A stretch of DNA of 64,000 nucleotides, taken from contig NC_065542.1 in NCBI RefSeq assembly GCF_932294415.1, forward strand, positions 43,985,942 to 44,049,941. The letters are read 5' to 3'. This document shows positions 46,604 to 58,269 of the stretch, in pieces. Both the position numbers and the translations under genes were made by a program. Positions within the stretch are counted from its first letter, which is position 1. Each line of letters begins with the position of its first letter. The notes under the pieces are model-generated. The model had not been told where the DNA came from, did no database searches, and worked only from the letters and a program-made list of their open reading frames with translations. Source of the DNA: Quercus robur. Taxonomy: Eukaryota; Streptophyta; Magnoliopsida; Fagales; Fagaceae.

Positions 46604-47991
46604 AGTGAGCTCCATCTTATACCTATCTTTGCTTCTTCCATTATTAGCGTTTGTTCTATACTTATATCTTTCTTCTTCTTTCTTATAATAATATGTTTTT
46701 TTAATTACTAGTTGATTTTAGAATTTGAATACAAATTAATCTTTCCATTACCTTTCGTTGCTTTTTGATTTTGAAGTGTAATAAAACCCAAAAGTGAATA
46801 TTTGCATGTGGGTTTCTGTTCTTTGCATTTTCTGGATTTATTTTTTGGGGTGATTTCTAACCTTCTTTAAATTTGCTTTTGGGTTTTGAAGTGTATCCAA
46901 CTGTGAAGGTGAGGGTAAATGAACAAGATGATCAGTTTCCTCCCAGAAATCACGATAATGGATCAATGCTGTTTTTAAGTCTTATGGATTCCCTGTCCAT
47001 ACAAGGTATATATTATATATTTGATAGTTCTAATACTGAAGATGGGGTTTAATCTCCTTTTATAAAGAAGAGCTAGTAATGCCAGAATTACAAGACTTTT
47101 AATATTATGTATAAATACTTATTATTTATATTAATACTGTAACTATTGATACGAATATCATGGATTCATTTTTTATTGGACATACAATTGAGCTTTTTGT
47201 CTGCCTATCTATTTCCAGAGAATTTATATTTATTGTGTGAAGGGAAATCTAGAGATTCTAGACATATTCATTTTGAATTGGATTACAGGATATACCTATA
47301 ATTTATATGAATAAAATATTTATTAGAAGGATGTGCAATATATATATATATATATATATATCTTTGATTGGCCAAGCTTTTCCACTAATCCAAAAAGGAA
47401 AAAGAAGTAATAATTTTTGTTTGGTTTAAAAGGTTTGATGATACAAATTGTTCTTGAAAAAGCACTTTATAATATTGAAATTGATAATTTCATTTTTAAT
47501 GTAATATGATAAATTATTATCAATTAATTGTCTCAAAAATTTAAGCGAATAGGAAATGGTAAATTTTATAACTTAATTATTATTCTTAATTGGTTTAGCA
47601 CCTTCTAATGTTTTTAAATGAGATATTCACGTTTTAAATCCCTCATCCCTCAACTATATATTGAATTAAAAAATAAAACACACTCACAATAGAATGCTTA
47701 TAAGAATATAATATTGTCATAGCTACCAGCAATGAAGCTTAAATTGGTCACATAGTAATTTAATCCTCGATCAATTATATTTTCGCAGCAAAGGAGAATC
47801 GGATTGATTCCCCTTCATCTATTGCTGGAGTCACAAAGGCTCGTGTCCCAAACTTCTCAGCACAATTGATTTCTACGTCCAAAGGTAAAGTTTTCATTCT
47901 GTAATTTTTTTTACAATTGATTGTTGTTTTCAGTTTCTTTTCTAGATAACTTAATAAAAAGAGAGGAGTAGGTAATGTGTGTTTCATGCAC

Positions 47992-48037
<46 letters not shown>

Positions 48038-49485
48038 GTATGGGTAAAGTTTAGTTACAAAATTGGTTTTAACCTAAGTTTACAACATTACTCAATATCT
48101 TTTTATTGGGTGTGCATTTTAACAAATTCACCGTTAGATTACATCTTCTTCTTATATCCTCTATACTTATAAAATTTCTAGAAAATTAAAGATCAATAGT
48201 TATGTCACTAATAAATTGTTTAAATTGCAAATTTTTGTAGTTTAAAATTACGCATAAAATATAAGCTTATAGATCATGTAGTAAATAATATCTAACTTAT
48301 ACAAATTTAAATTTGACATGTGAATTAAGAGCGTAAAGAACACGCAATTCAACAATTAGATTTTCAAAATATGGAGTAATGATTATTTTTTGAATAAGGT
48401 TATAGTTTTAGGCTACAACAAATTTTGTAGCTAAACTTTATCCTACATATATTACCCTATTTAATTTGTCAGATAAATAACTTACTTCTCAGGAACGGTG
48501 AAGAAAAACAACAAACAAGCTGATAAGAGTGGTGAACAGAATAGAGCTAATTCAGCTCCACGCCCACGAGCTATCCTATCCAGTCCTGGTAATCAGATTT
48601 GTTTTATTGCGTTTGCATGAGTATGCGTTGTGCATGGATTCCAAAATTTTGGTGTCATGTTTTGAATGATCAAAATAGTCTTGTAAGAGATTGTCTATCC
48701 AATAGAAAAATATATACAACTAAGGCTAAAATAGTAATTCAGCAAAAAAGGGGCTAAAGTAATAAAACATTAACCTCATAAAATCATAAAATGTATAAAA
48801 TTCAAACTAACCCAAACCTTTCCCATTTTCTTTGCTAGTTAAAATTTGTTTCCTATATCTTATTTCCTCCCTTTTATCTGATTGCTTTTAATGTTAACTT
48901 CATCATCATGTTTTTAACAAAGTTAATAATGTATAATGCAAAATTGAGTTTTCTACCCCCAAAAAAATGCAAAATTTACTTTTTTTTTTTTTTTTTTTGG
49001 GTAGCTTTTGAACTTGCATATAAATGTCTAAATTCTAATATAAGAAGGGTAATGCTACATATATAACATTTTCATAAAGTTTCTTGAACAGCTGATATAG
49101 CAACATCAGTTTCATCTTGGTCCATGACTTTATCATGCACAAATCACAATAGATCATATCACTTTCATTTATAGATTTTTTCATGCCAAATTTGATAGTA
49201 TTCTTTTTTTTCCCCCTTTTTTAAGATAACGATGGGATGATTGGAAGTCAGAACAAATTAATGGAAGAAAAATCTTCGGATTATAGTATAACAAAGAAGA
49301 TGCAAGCCCAAACTAAGGTTGTGCATAATCAGGTAAAGGCAGCAAGGCCTCTAAACACCAAAAAAGTCTCCCATGGGGTATCGGATGACAAGAGTGGCCC
49401 TAAGCAAAGAAAACTTCATGAACCTGTAATCCAAAAACAGAAGCCCCGTTTTAGAGAAGGAAAATCAAGCCTCAATGCAAAGTAA
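46604..49485 (+). CDS. Basic protein of unknown function, five exons
   Basis: Exons: end of exon 1 (46604), 46892-47005, 47789-47884, 48493-48588 and 49226-49485, all with GT/AG borders. The sum is 567 bases, exactly 189 codons including TAA. The first A of the start codon is the last base of exon 1, TG opens exon 2, giving MYPTVKVRVNEQDD. Upstream reading was not excluded. The 188-residue product is rich in Lys, Ser, Asn and Gln, and contains LFLSLMDSLSIQ, NRANSAPRPRAILSSPDND and KSGPKQRKLHEPVIQKQKPR. No catalytic motif, membrane helix or known domain is seen; the basic low-complexity nature suggests a nuclear or nucleic-acid-associated role, but that is a guess. Introns carry AT microsatellites. 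Confidence 0.75.
47339..47361. repeat. (AT)n microsatellite in intron
   Basis: tatata run between exons 2 and 3 of the unknown gene. Confidence 0.9.
47992..48038. repeat. (AT)n-(GA)n compound microsatellite in intron
   Basis: tatatata followed by gagagaga between exons 3 and 4 of the unknown gene. Confidence 0.9.
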
Positions 49486-49864
49486 ATTTCTACCAAATGC
49501 TGCATTATGCTTGTACTTTTGCTTTTAGTATTATGCATTTTAAAGTTCATGTTTTGAATAGGCCAAATGGCTTGTTCCCTTCATGATGTTGGGTCTTCAA
49601 CTTTTCATGTGTAATGTATAAGTACCCTATAAGGCTTTTGAGAACATAAGTATTGAGAAACTTCATTTTGAATTGTACTCGCACCTTGAATCCTATTTTT
49701 CTCCAATTTTTCTCGATTGCTTATAATTTAATTTCCAAGATACATATATAGTCATACATAACAGGACAATATACCTTAAAAAAAGGGCCAAATCTCTCTC
49801 TCTCTCTCAAACTCGAAGTACTCAGTACTCACCATGCATATTGTTGTAATCATAAATTATCTAT

Positions 49865-49897
<33 letters not shown>

Positions 49898-50520
49898 ATG
49901 AATTGTCTGTCTTTAACTTTAATAATTGTTAATTCCTCTGAGCAAGGATGGTACCACAAATTGGGAATCTCCAAATTTATACATTTAGAGTTCTGGCAAA
50001 ATATAAAAGTGGCATCTAGAGTTTTCCTAATTTTGAAATAGCCCCAAATTCTTATATATTTAGAAGTCATTCCTAACATGATGCTAAAATCTTAATCAGT
50101 ACTTTAAAGACCTTACCATTATAAAATAAAATAAAATAAAAAACTAGAACATGAAATTGTTCAAGGTTTTGAGGTTAGACCGGAAATTTATTGGAGATCA
50201 AACCATAATGATATAATGATTAATTAAAATAAAAATAATTGAATCAAGGCAAATAGAAAATAGTAATATATAATAAATTAAAAAAATTTATAATAAAAAA
50301 AATTAGTAAAAAGCAAGGACTTTACCATCCCTTTTTAAGGCTAAAAGGGGGTGGAGCAAATCTCAAACAAGCCAGTACTCATAACATAACAAGAACAATC
50401 TGCCACCAACCACTTTTACTGGTGACAAGATCGATCTTTTGAATACTATTTCAGAGGTTTTTTGATATTGGTCATTGGAATGGAATATTTCAATTCCAAT
50501 GTGTTTGTATATTTATAAAT
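49486..50520. other. 3' flank and intergenic, no gene recognised
   Basis: 3' UTR of the unknown gene to about 49700, then AT-rich sequence with an (AT)n at 49869-49896. No coding support. Confidence 0.5.
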
Positions 50521-50521
50521 A

Positions 50522-51061
50522 CATATAATATTATACCTTGAGAGTTATACTGATTAGATTGGATAGGTATGTTGTATGTGCATGTGCCTGAGTTATACTG
50601 ATTAGATTGGATAGGTATGCTGTATGTGCATGTGCCAAATCTCATATTAGGTGTTTATTAGGTCAAACTATACTATATATTTGATTATAAGGAATCCTAA
50701 TGGTAACTTGATTAGTTCTTTTGTGGTATAACGTAAATGTGATTAGTGTTTATTGAGGTTGTGACAAATGGTATCATGGGCTCATAGCCAACATGGTATG
50801 CCATGTGGCTCAAGGGCACTATTGCATAACGTAAGCCCTGACAAAATAGTCGGAAACTTAAATGAAGGGGATTGTGATGCCCTAAATTATGTGGATTGGA
50901 TTGGATAACTTTGTTGTGCGAGTGTGTGTTTAATCTCACATCATATTGTTTACTGGGTTGAATTAGATTATATAATTAATTATGGGAGCCCTAATTGTAA
51001 CATGACTAATCCTTTTGAGGTATAGGTGCAAATGTGACAAGCACTTTCTTAGGTTGTGACA
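50522..51061 (+). mobile_element. TRIM-like mini LTR element
   Basis: Right LTR 50873-51061 starts TGTGATGCCC and ends GTTGTGACA. The left LTR ends at 50766 in the same GTTGTGACA. It is followed two bases later by TGGTATCATGGGC, close to the initiator-Met PBS. About 100 bases later AATGAAGGGG (50860-50870) acts as a polypurine tract just before the right LTR. The body of the two LTRs is alike (ggattggata, ctaattgtaacatgactaatccttttg against ctaatggtaacttgattagttctttt). AATAC lies at 50517-50521 and 51062-51066 as a possible target duplication. The left LTR contains a 54-bp tandem repeat (about 50530-50635). No coding region. Confidence 0.65.
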
Positions 51062-51312
51062 AATACTCTTCATAAAATAAATATAAGAACTAGGTAATTC
51101 ATGTCACCTCATTAACCAATATAAAAGGTTTATAAAATGAAAAAAAAAAATCATAAACAATAATTTAATTATTTCATATGCCCATCTCATAATTATTCTC
51201 AAGTAAAAATAATTTTTTTTATAGAAATAATCCAATAAATTTTGGAATGTACATTATTAGCTTTGATTTTAGGGAGGAAAGAAAAACCAATACGTACTAG
51301 ATTGATTAGGGC

Positions 51313-51415
51313 ATGTTTGGTAAGAGATTTCTAATAACAGTATTGTGGAAATATGTGTGGATAAAAAAGTGTTGTAAAAATACGTGTTGTGGTGTTTAAA
51401 CAACAATACCAAACA
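51313..51415. mobile_element. Small MITE with TGTTTGGTA ends
   Basis: Begins TGTTTGGTA and ends TACCAAACA; about 100 bp, similar in style to 22204-22358. Confidence 0.6.
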
Positions 51416-51739
51416 GGTCTCACCATAGTTTAAACATTTTTTAAGCCATTTTTTTGTTTATATTTTTCGGTTTTATGGGTTTTAAATCCAAATTGGTGGT
51501 CAAATCATGGTTGACCTAGTAGACCAGTCAATCTAGTCTGACTTTTATATCATAATCTTAAATGCCATTGTTTTTGAAAAAAAAAATTGGGAAATAAAAT
51601 ATGTTTTTTTTTTTTTTTTTTTTAATTTGAAAAAACTTTAGAATATATATTATCCATAATATAAGTTGAACCCAACATGCAAAATAAAATATAATGCATG
51701 TCTCTTTAATGCTTCTAATTAACTATTATTGTATTTTTC

Positions 51740-52480
51740 TATTAGGGGGCCCAGGCCCGGGTAAGCAATACCAACCACTTAACTTAGGCCCAAGATCGGC
51801 CTAAGTAGCTAACGCTGGATCAGAAGATTGAGCTAGGCCCAAACCCTGTAGGAATAGGCCCAGCCCAACGATAAGTATGTCAAGACCTAGAAAGTATCGT
51901 TCAAGGAATACCACAGCGTTTGGGCCAAGCTAGGCCCATTACTGACTGATAAGACAATGGGAAATACACAACGAAATGGTTAAATTTAGGTCAGTTCTCG
52001 AGTATTATTAGTGCCTTTGGGGAGTTCGCTGTTGAACACCATTTGGCATTTGGAGCAAGTTTCGAGATAATCTTCAAAAGATATGATTGTTTCTAGGGAT
52101 TTTGGGTAAAAGTGGGATTGCATGGGAAATAGGGAAAAAGTAATGATTTGAACCCTAATAAGGAGGGACTATATAAGGGGCTGAGGGCAGACAAATGGGG
52201 GGTTGGAAAATCTTGGGAAAAATGTGAGAGAAAATTGAGGGAGTGAAAGGGAGAAAGTTGAGAGAAAGAAAGAGGAAAAATTAGAGGGTAAGGGGGTGTT
52301 GGACTTAAAATCAAAGAGATAACAGAAATTGGATTGTCAAGGCTACGTTTGAAGCAACTACCCGTAGGATTGTGAAGAAACCCACAAATAAATAAATTGG
52401 GAGTCCAATCCTTTGTCTAGTACAGCAACTCGCACAAGTTTGGGGGCCACACTCTCTATACATCAATAATTGAGTTTACC
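51740..52480. repeat. LTR-like GC-richer block
   Basis: Starts agggggcccaggcccggg, contains several aggccca repeats, then a TATA box (ctatataaggggc, about 52168) with a GA-rich leader, and ends near acaagtttgggggcc. The structure fits a solo LTR, but no termini or target duplication could be fixed. It may also be a decayed promoter. Confidence 0.4.
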
Positions 52481-53062
52481 AATGTTCGAAAACATTGTAT
52501 GACATGATGGTTTGTATACTTCTAATGAAAAAAAGAAGAAGAGAAAAATACCATGATAGTTATGTTTTTTTTTTTTTACTTTTTTTATTTTTTTTTTTTT
52601 AGTGTTTGGTACTCACTATAGTCAAAATTTTGTATTCTCAAGTGTTGTAATCTTTATCATTTTTTTAAAATTTTTATTTTATAATAAATATAAATAAAAG
52701 TCTAGTGTTTGGTACTCATGAAATGAATGTTCGTTGCTTGTTGTTTAAAACGGTAAGAGTAGGATAAATTAAAAAGTCCAAAAGTCCATCACCCTCGATA
52801 CTTTTCCTTGGAAGCAAGTCTAGGTTTGTCAAATTTACTAGAATAAAATATGCAATCATAGTGTTAATGCTAGACTTCACCAAAATTCACCCAAACTCAG
52901 AAAGCGACGTAAGTAAAAAGAGTAATATTATAGAAATAACAATTTCACAACAATACAACAAATTATTACTATAAATCATGCATTATAGCTTATGCAACTA
53001 TGGCTAAGTATGCTTTTGTGTTAGAATATCTTTTCCTCTTCCTTTTGTGTTTGTGTTTTTGT

Positions 53063-53101
<39 letters not shown>

Positions 53102-53630
53102 AACCGATAAAATTATTTGTCATGAAATCAAATGTATTAGTTTGAATCTTGTATGCTTTAAAAAGAAACTTTTGGTTCATCATGTAGGGAACATCATAAA
53201 TTTCAAATCCTATTGAATTTTATAAAGAAAAATTTGTATTTTATACTGTCAAAGTTTGACTTATTAATATCTTTTTATTAGATGCGAATTTTGAAAAATT
53301 TACAATTGGATTGTATTTTTTTCTTATATCTTCTATGTTTGCAAAATTTTTAGAAAACCAAAGATTAATAACTATGTAATCAATTAAATATTTAAATTTA
53401 ATTTTTTGTAATTTACAATTATACATAAAAAAATAATTTTATAAATTAAATAATAAATAACATCTAATTGATATAAAATTTGAAATACGTGTTGAGGACA
53501 TAAAAAACCTGTGATCTAAAAGTTAAAATTTTAAAATATATTACAACGCTAATTTTTTTTTTAAGTAGGAGCTATAATTATTAGCTACGACAAGTTTATA
53601 ACCAAAATTTATCATTTTATACAATGGATT
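52481..53630. other. Intergenic, no gene recognised
   Basis: AT-rich with T runs (52562-52606), A run at 53067-53098, and repeats of tagtgtttggtactca (52602 and 52703). No coding support. Confidence 0.5.
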
Positions 53631-53633
53631 GTA

Positions 53634-53901
53634 TTGAGTCATGTCACGTCATTAGCCACGAATGGAGTCGCACACAATGCCACGAGTCAAGTGAACAGTG
53701 AAATGACGGCCCAGATCAAACAATCACCCATATCCGACGGCCCAGATCCAACAACCAAACCCAACACCCCCACAGATATAAAAAAATCTTCCATCCACAT
53801 CCACCACTACTGCAAATACACACACTTTTTACAAAAACCTCCCAAACCCAAATCCCACCCACAAACTCTCCGAAATACGACGCCGTTTTCTGTTTCCTCA
53901 G
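53634..53901 (+). promoter_or_regulatory. Promoter and non-coding leader exon of the next gene
   Basis: A TATA-like gatataaaaaaatc at 53774 is followed by CA-rich leader sequence ending cgccgttttctgtttcctcag|gtatgt (donor at 53902). Two acggcccagatc motifs at 53704 and 53738 are TCP/site II-like GGCCCA elements common in plant housekeeping promoters. A long intron leads to the coding exon at 55876. Confidence 0.6.
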
Positions 53902-54574
53902 GTATGTACTCTCGTTTCAGTTTCTCGCATTTTCGAAACCCTAGGTTCATGGTTTTTTCGTTATCTCTGTGAAAGGTGAAAACCTAGTTCTCTGATTCTG
54001 TGTATGGATCTGAACCTCTTGTTCTTATTGGTTTTTTCTTGTTGGTGCTAGTGTTGTGTTGCTTTGGTTTTTGTTTGGTACAATTTGTTGTGGGGTTTTT
54101 AGTTCACAGTATTCACGCTTTGAGTAATTTGTCAGTTGTAAATTGAGATTGTAATCATTGCTTTGGCTTTGTTATTAGACTGATTCTAAACTTGAAGAGT
54201 TTTAGTAGTTTCTGTGCGTGAAATGCTGAAGAACAAGCAAGCACATGATTTTTTCGATGGTTGGGTTATTTATTTGGGCAAGACTTTCGTTAGGTTAGGT
54301 TTTTGCTCTAGTTTAAAGTAGATTAGAAAATAGATTTCACTGTTAAATGGGTCTTGTTTAGTACACTATATTTGCAAAAAAATTGAATTCTAGGAAGCAA
54401 GGACATGGATATGGACACGGGTGTTGTGTCGTACGACATGAAAATTTTTTGAAAAATTATAACATGACACGGGGTTACAACACGATTATATGATTATGAC
54501 ACGGGTATAGATTGAATTAGAATAAATTGTAACTATAATTTAAAATTTCCAAGAACTTAAAAGTAGACTGTGTG

Positions 54575-54765
54575 AAGCCAATGAGCTCTTGCTCAAGTGG
54601 CACCTACTCTCCTTATAAGTGCGAGGTCATGGGTTCAAAACCCATTGGGTATGTGTGTATTTTACAACAATAACAACAAAGCCTTAGTTCAAAATTTTTT
54701 GGGGTCAGCTATTATGGATTCTCAACAAATTAGTTAGGGTCAGCCACATGTGTGTGTATTTTATT
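54575..54765 (+). mobile_element. tRNA-derived SINE (Au-like)
   Basis: Head: gagctcttgctcaagtggca (A box) and gcgaggtcatgggttcaaaaccc (B box). Tail: acaacaataacaacaaagcc then ttggggtcagctattatgga, the tail wording familiar from plant Au-type SINEs. About 190 bp, in the leader intron. Confidence 0.7.
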
Positions 54766-55875
54766 AATTAAAAAGAAAAAAGACTTTATGTACTGTCTGA
54801 AGCGATAACACCATCCCTACCACTGCTCCTATACCTCTGCCTGGTTGTTTCTGCTGCCACAAACGCTGCTTTGCCTCTCTTAATGTGAACAAATGCCACT
54901 AGAATTAGTCAATTTCACTATGAGTGACTCTCACCACACCCACGGAAACCAGTGGATTACTAGTTTTATGTTTTAAATGTGTTACCACTGCCACCTCCTT
55001 TGGTCCCTTTGAAGCTACCATACCATTGTTAGATTTAATGGGTCATTGTCCTCATATATGCATTATATGTCGACAGAGTTGTCCTAGTGTAAAGAAAATT
55101 ATATTACATCAATACTGTCAAGCTAAGTTGCTTGGCCTCCCACTTTACAATAATATTTGAGCTTTTAATCAGACAGTGAAAAATGGCGATGATAAACATG
55201 CCCATGATACATTTTCTACCAACATCCATTGCTTTCGTTCACTGTTTAATACTTGGATGCCTTAATTTGTAATTAAGAATAACATTGGTCAAGAATATTA
55301 GTGGGTGATAGTTTGGGCAGTTTAATACTTTTCATTCACCACCCTATAGAATGACGTGTTCAATTGTTGTTCACTTAAGTCACTTGTTTTATAATAGTCT
55401 ATTGTACCTGCATGCTCTTCAAAATGCGCAAAACATTTCTTGGGCTCTGCTTGTTTTTTGAACAAGCCTAAAATTCTAGCTCAAGCTTGGTTCTCTTGGC
55501 TTAGCAAACGGGGTTGAAAAAGTGACTTCAGAACTCTACCTTGAGCTACTTTGTTTGGTTTGCCACTTTACATATTACATAAACCAAACATGTTTGCCCA
55601 TCACCTGCCTGCCTCCCCCAACATCCTTCTCATATTTTGCTAAATCAATCTTTTTGAATTTGTTTAGTGATTGGTAAATATTTTTTGGATTGTCACAGAA
55701 ATTATTTTGTTTGTAAAGAATTGAAGCAAAAAATGCATTACGGGTGCATTTGAATACATATTGCTCTTATGTCATGCATAATTTTCCTGATTTTTTCAAA
55801 ATTTTATAGTTGTATTGTTTCTTTTTTTTGAAGTCTTGAAGCTTGCACCACCGACTAATAATCTGTTAATCGAGT

Positions 55876-56353
55876 ATGGGAGACAGTGAAACAGTACTAT
55901 CTGAAATATCTGCAGAGATGGGTTATACATCTGGGAGCCACACTTCCACGGGCTATGTTGAGGCCAGCTCAAATGTTGCTCCTGACACTGGTGCTTCCCC
56001 CTCTGAGGCTACTGGAGGTTTTGCTGCTTCTGCTGCTCCAGCTGATGCAAATTCTACCGTTCCAGGCGGATCTGATTCAGGAGATGGGAATATAAATAGT
56101 ACGGAACCTAATCTGGTCATGCAAGAAGCTCAAATTGATACAACATTTGAGACTAAACCAGATGTTGGAGTTGCTAATACTAGTGAGAAAGCTACTGGTC
56201 TGGAAAATGCAGCAACAGAGCTTTCACAATCAGCTGGTAATAATTCTTCTGTGAATGGAAGTGTTGTTGAAACTGGATATCTGGCAGTGGAGAATGGAAT
56301 TGCTTCAGAGAATGTGGGGAGAGTTGCTGATGAGCAACAGTTTGATGGTTTTG
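55876..56353 (+). CDS. First coding exon of a Ser/Ala/Gly-rich plant protein, possibly PRP39-like
   Basis: ATG at 55876 after an acceptor-like ttttttgaag; frame open for 159 codons plus one base, ending at a gtatgt donor (56354). The peptide begins MGDSETVLSEISAEMGYTSG and continues as acidic, Ser/Thr/Ala/Gly/Asn-rich low-complexity sequence with no fold. Plant PRP39 splicing factors have a similar disordered start from memory, but the conserved half-TPR part would lie in exons beyond 64000 and is not visible here, so the identity is weak. At least 7.6 kb of intron follows, holding SINEs, MITEs and a LINE. Leader exon and SINE-bearing first intron lie upstream. Confidence 0.6.
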
Positions 56354-57042
56354 GTATGTTTTTTTTCTCTGCAATTTTTGTTATATTAATATGATATGGG
56401 CAAGGAGGTTGTGATTTTTTTATTTGGGTGTTTTAAGATTGTATATTGCATAGTGTTATCTTCATGTTAACTCATGAGCACATAATACTCGGTACATAAT
56501 TTGAGAATCAGTAAATGGTTGTTGATTTGCTAGAGGAAACTGATTCCTGCAAATTCATAGAAACTATTTATAAAATCTTATTTAATTGAAATAGCATTTT
56601 CTTTTTCAATGGACACAGGCACTTTATTTAATTTAATTTTTTTCTTGTTAGTTCTAAATTAGCTAATGCAGGCTGGTCTACATAGAATTGAAACCTTTAT
56701 TCAGTAACTGCCTAAGATATTTATACATTCGTACATACTCGCACATTCATAATTGGGAACAGCTCAAGTTAGTTTAGTTTTTTGTTTAAAAAAAGAAATT
56801 AAAAACAATAAACCCTAATTTTATTTTAAAAAGAATTTGGGGTAAGGCTTACCATCATTATCCTCTCAATGATCTTTTTCATCTTTAATTGCATACCAAT
56901 CTGGATTACGTGAAAGTGGAAAGTATCCTCTTACTTTGATAGGGTTTTTTTCAGCCTGTTTTTGTGCATGTGCCTATGTGAAGCATTTTGATTGTTTTAC
57001 TCTTTTTTCCTAGCTTTTTATTCATATTTAATACTATTAGTC

Positions 57043-57045
57043 AGT

Positions 57046-57074
<29 letters not shown>
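57043..57074. repeat. (AT)n microsatellite
   Basis: tatatata run; a related tatatatata lies at 57191-57200. Confidence 0.9.
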
Positions 57075-57076
<2 letters not shown>

Positions 57077-57294
57077 TCAAGTGTTGGTTGTAGAGGACCA
57101 TAGGTTTAAATTCAGTATAATCCAAGTGTTGGTTGTATAGCATCATAGGTGTTGATTTGCATTTGTATATGGCATTCTTAATTTGGTATCTATATATATA
57201 TTTCATACTTGAAAAGCTGGTACATGATATTCTTAATTGTTAATTCATTGTTCATGGATACTTAAGAAGCAAAAATAGAGAGATATTATAGATT

Positions 57295-57400
57295 CTTTTT
57301 TGGACAAGTTTGGCCCTAATGGGAGGAGGAATGAGAGATTCAAACTAGTCACCTCCTCTTCATGAGCAGTCTCTATCCGATTGTGCTATCCTTTGGGGTT
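57295..57400 (-). mobile_element. tRNA-derived SINE fragment
   Basis: On the minus strand a gatagcacaatcggatagag A box is followed by gactagtttgaatctctc, a B box. Decayed, lacks a clear tail. Confidence 0.6.
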
Positions 57401-57471
57401 AGATATATTAGGGGAAGTATTTTAAGTGCTTGAATTGTAAGAAACATGAAAATTTTTTTGCAGATAATATA

Positions 57472-57653
57472 GTGTGTGCTTGGGACTATCTTATCAGCTA
57501 GCTTTTTGCTTTTTAGCTTATATGTACAGTTTTTTAAAACCTCACTTAAAAAAAAAAAAAAAAACCTTTTTGATAGTAAAAATATACTTTAGCACACTTT
57601 TAGCAATTTTTTGTTTCAGCAAAAAGCTAAATAAGTTGTTCCCAAATGGACAC
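57472..57653. mobile_element. MITE of the AGCTTTTTGCTGAAA family
   Basis: Left end gtgtgcttgggactatctta-tcagctagctttttgct is the inverse of the right end agcaaaaagctaaataagtt-gttcccaaatggacac. About 182 bp. Same family as 15146-15330. Confidence 0.75.
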
Positions 57654-58007
57654 TTGTTTTCGGATGAGCTTATTTTCATTGGCTAAATTTGTTTGAAAAA
57701 TAACCTATGTAAAAGTATTGTTGTACCTAGAAAAAGTGAGACTTAAAAAATTGTACTTAAGTTGGTGATGAAAATAAGCTAGCATTTTAAGCTAAAACAA
57801 ACACTTTTAGCAAAATTTTTTTCAGCAAAAAGCTAAATAAGTTGTTCCCTAACGAACACTTGTTTTCGGATGAGCTTATTTTCATTGGCTAAATTTGTTT
57901 GAAAAATAACCTATGTAAAAGTATTGTTGTATCTAGAAAAAGTGAGACTTAAAAAATTGTACTTAAGTTGGTGATGAAAATAAGCTAGCATTTTAAGCTA
58001 AAACAAA
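57594..58007. repeat. Tandem duplication of about 206 bp
   Basis: Copies 57594-57801 and 57802-58007, both containing cagcaaaaagctaaataagt and ending taagctaaaacaaa. The unit includes the right half of the MITE at 57472-57653. Confidence 0.93.
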
Positions 58008-58109
58008 TAGATTCATAGATCCAATTCTTATTTACATTTCAGTAAAAATGTAAGAATTTCATTGAAGATGAAAAATGAAGTATGCAGTATACAGGAAGCA
58101 TACTACAGA

Positions 58110-58265
58110 AAAAAATAGTTTTTTTTTTTTTTTTTTTTTTTTCAAAATTGTTGGTAGTGAGAGTAATGTCCATATTAATTTTGTCTAGATTGGTAAGTTA
58201 CACATGCGCCCAATATTTCTTGAACCCACAACTTTATCCTCCACCCCCTTCCCCTTGGAGTTGTC
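58110..58265 (-). repeat. Possible SINE fragment with poly-T
   Basis: On the minus strand gttgtgggttcaag (B-box-like) follows a C/G-rich stretch; a T run at 58120-58142 is the opposite end. Confidence 0.4.
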
Positions 58266-58269
58266 ATTT

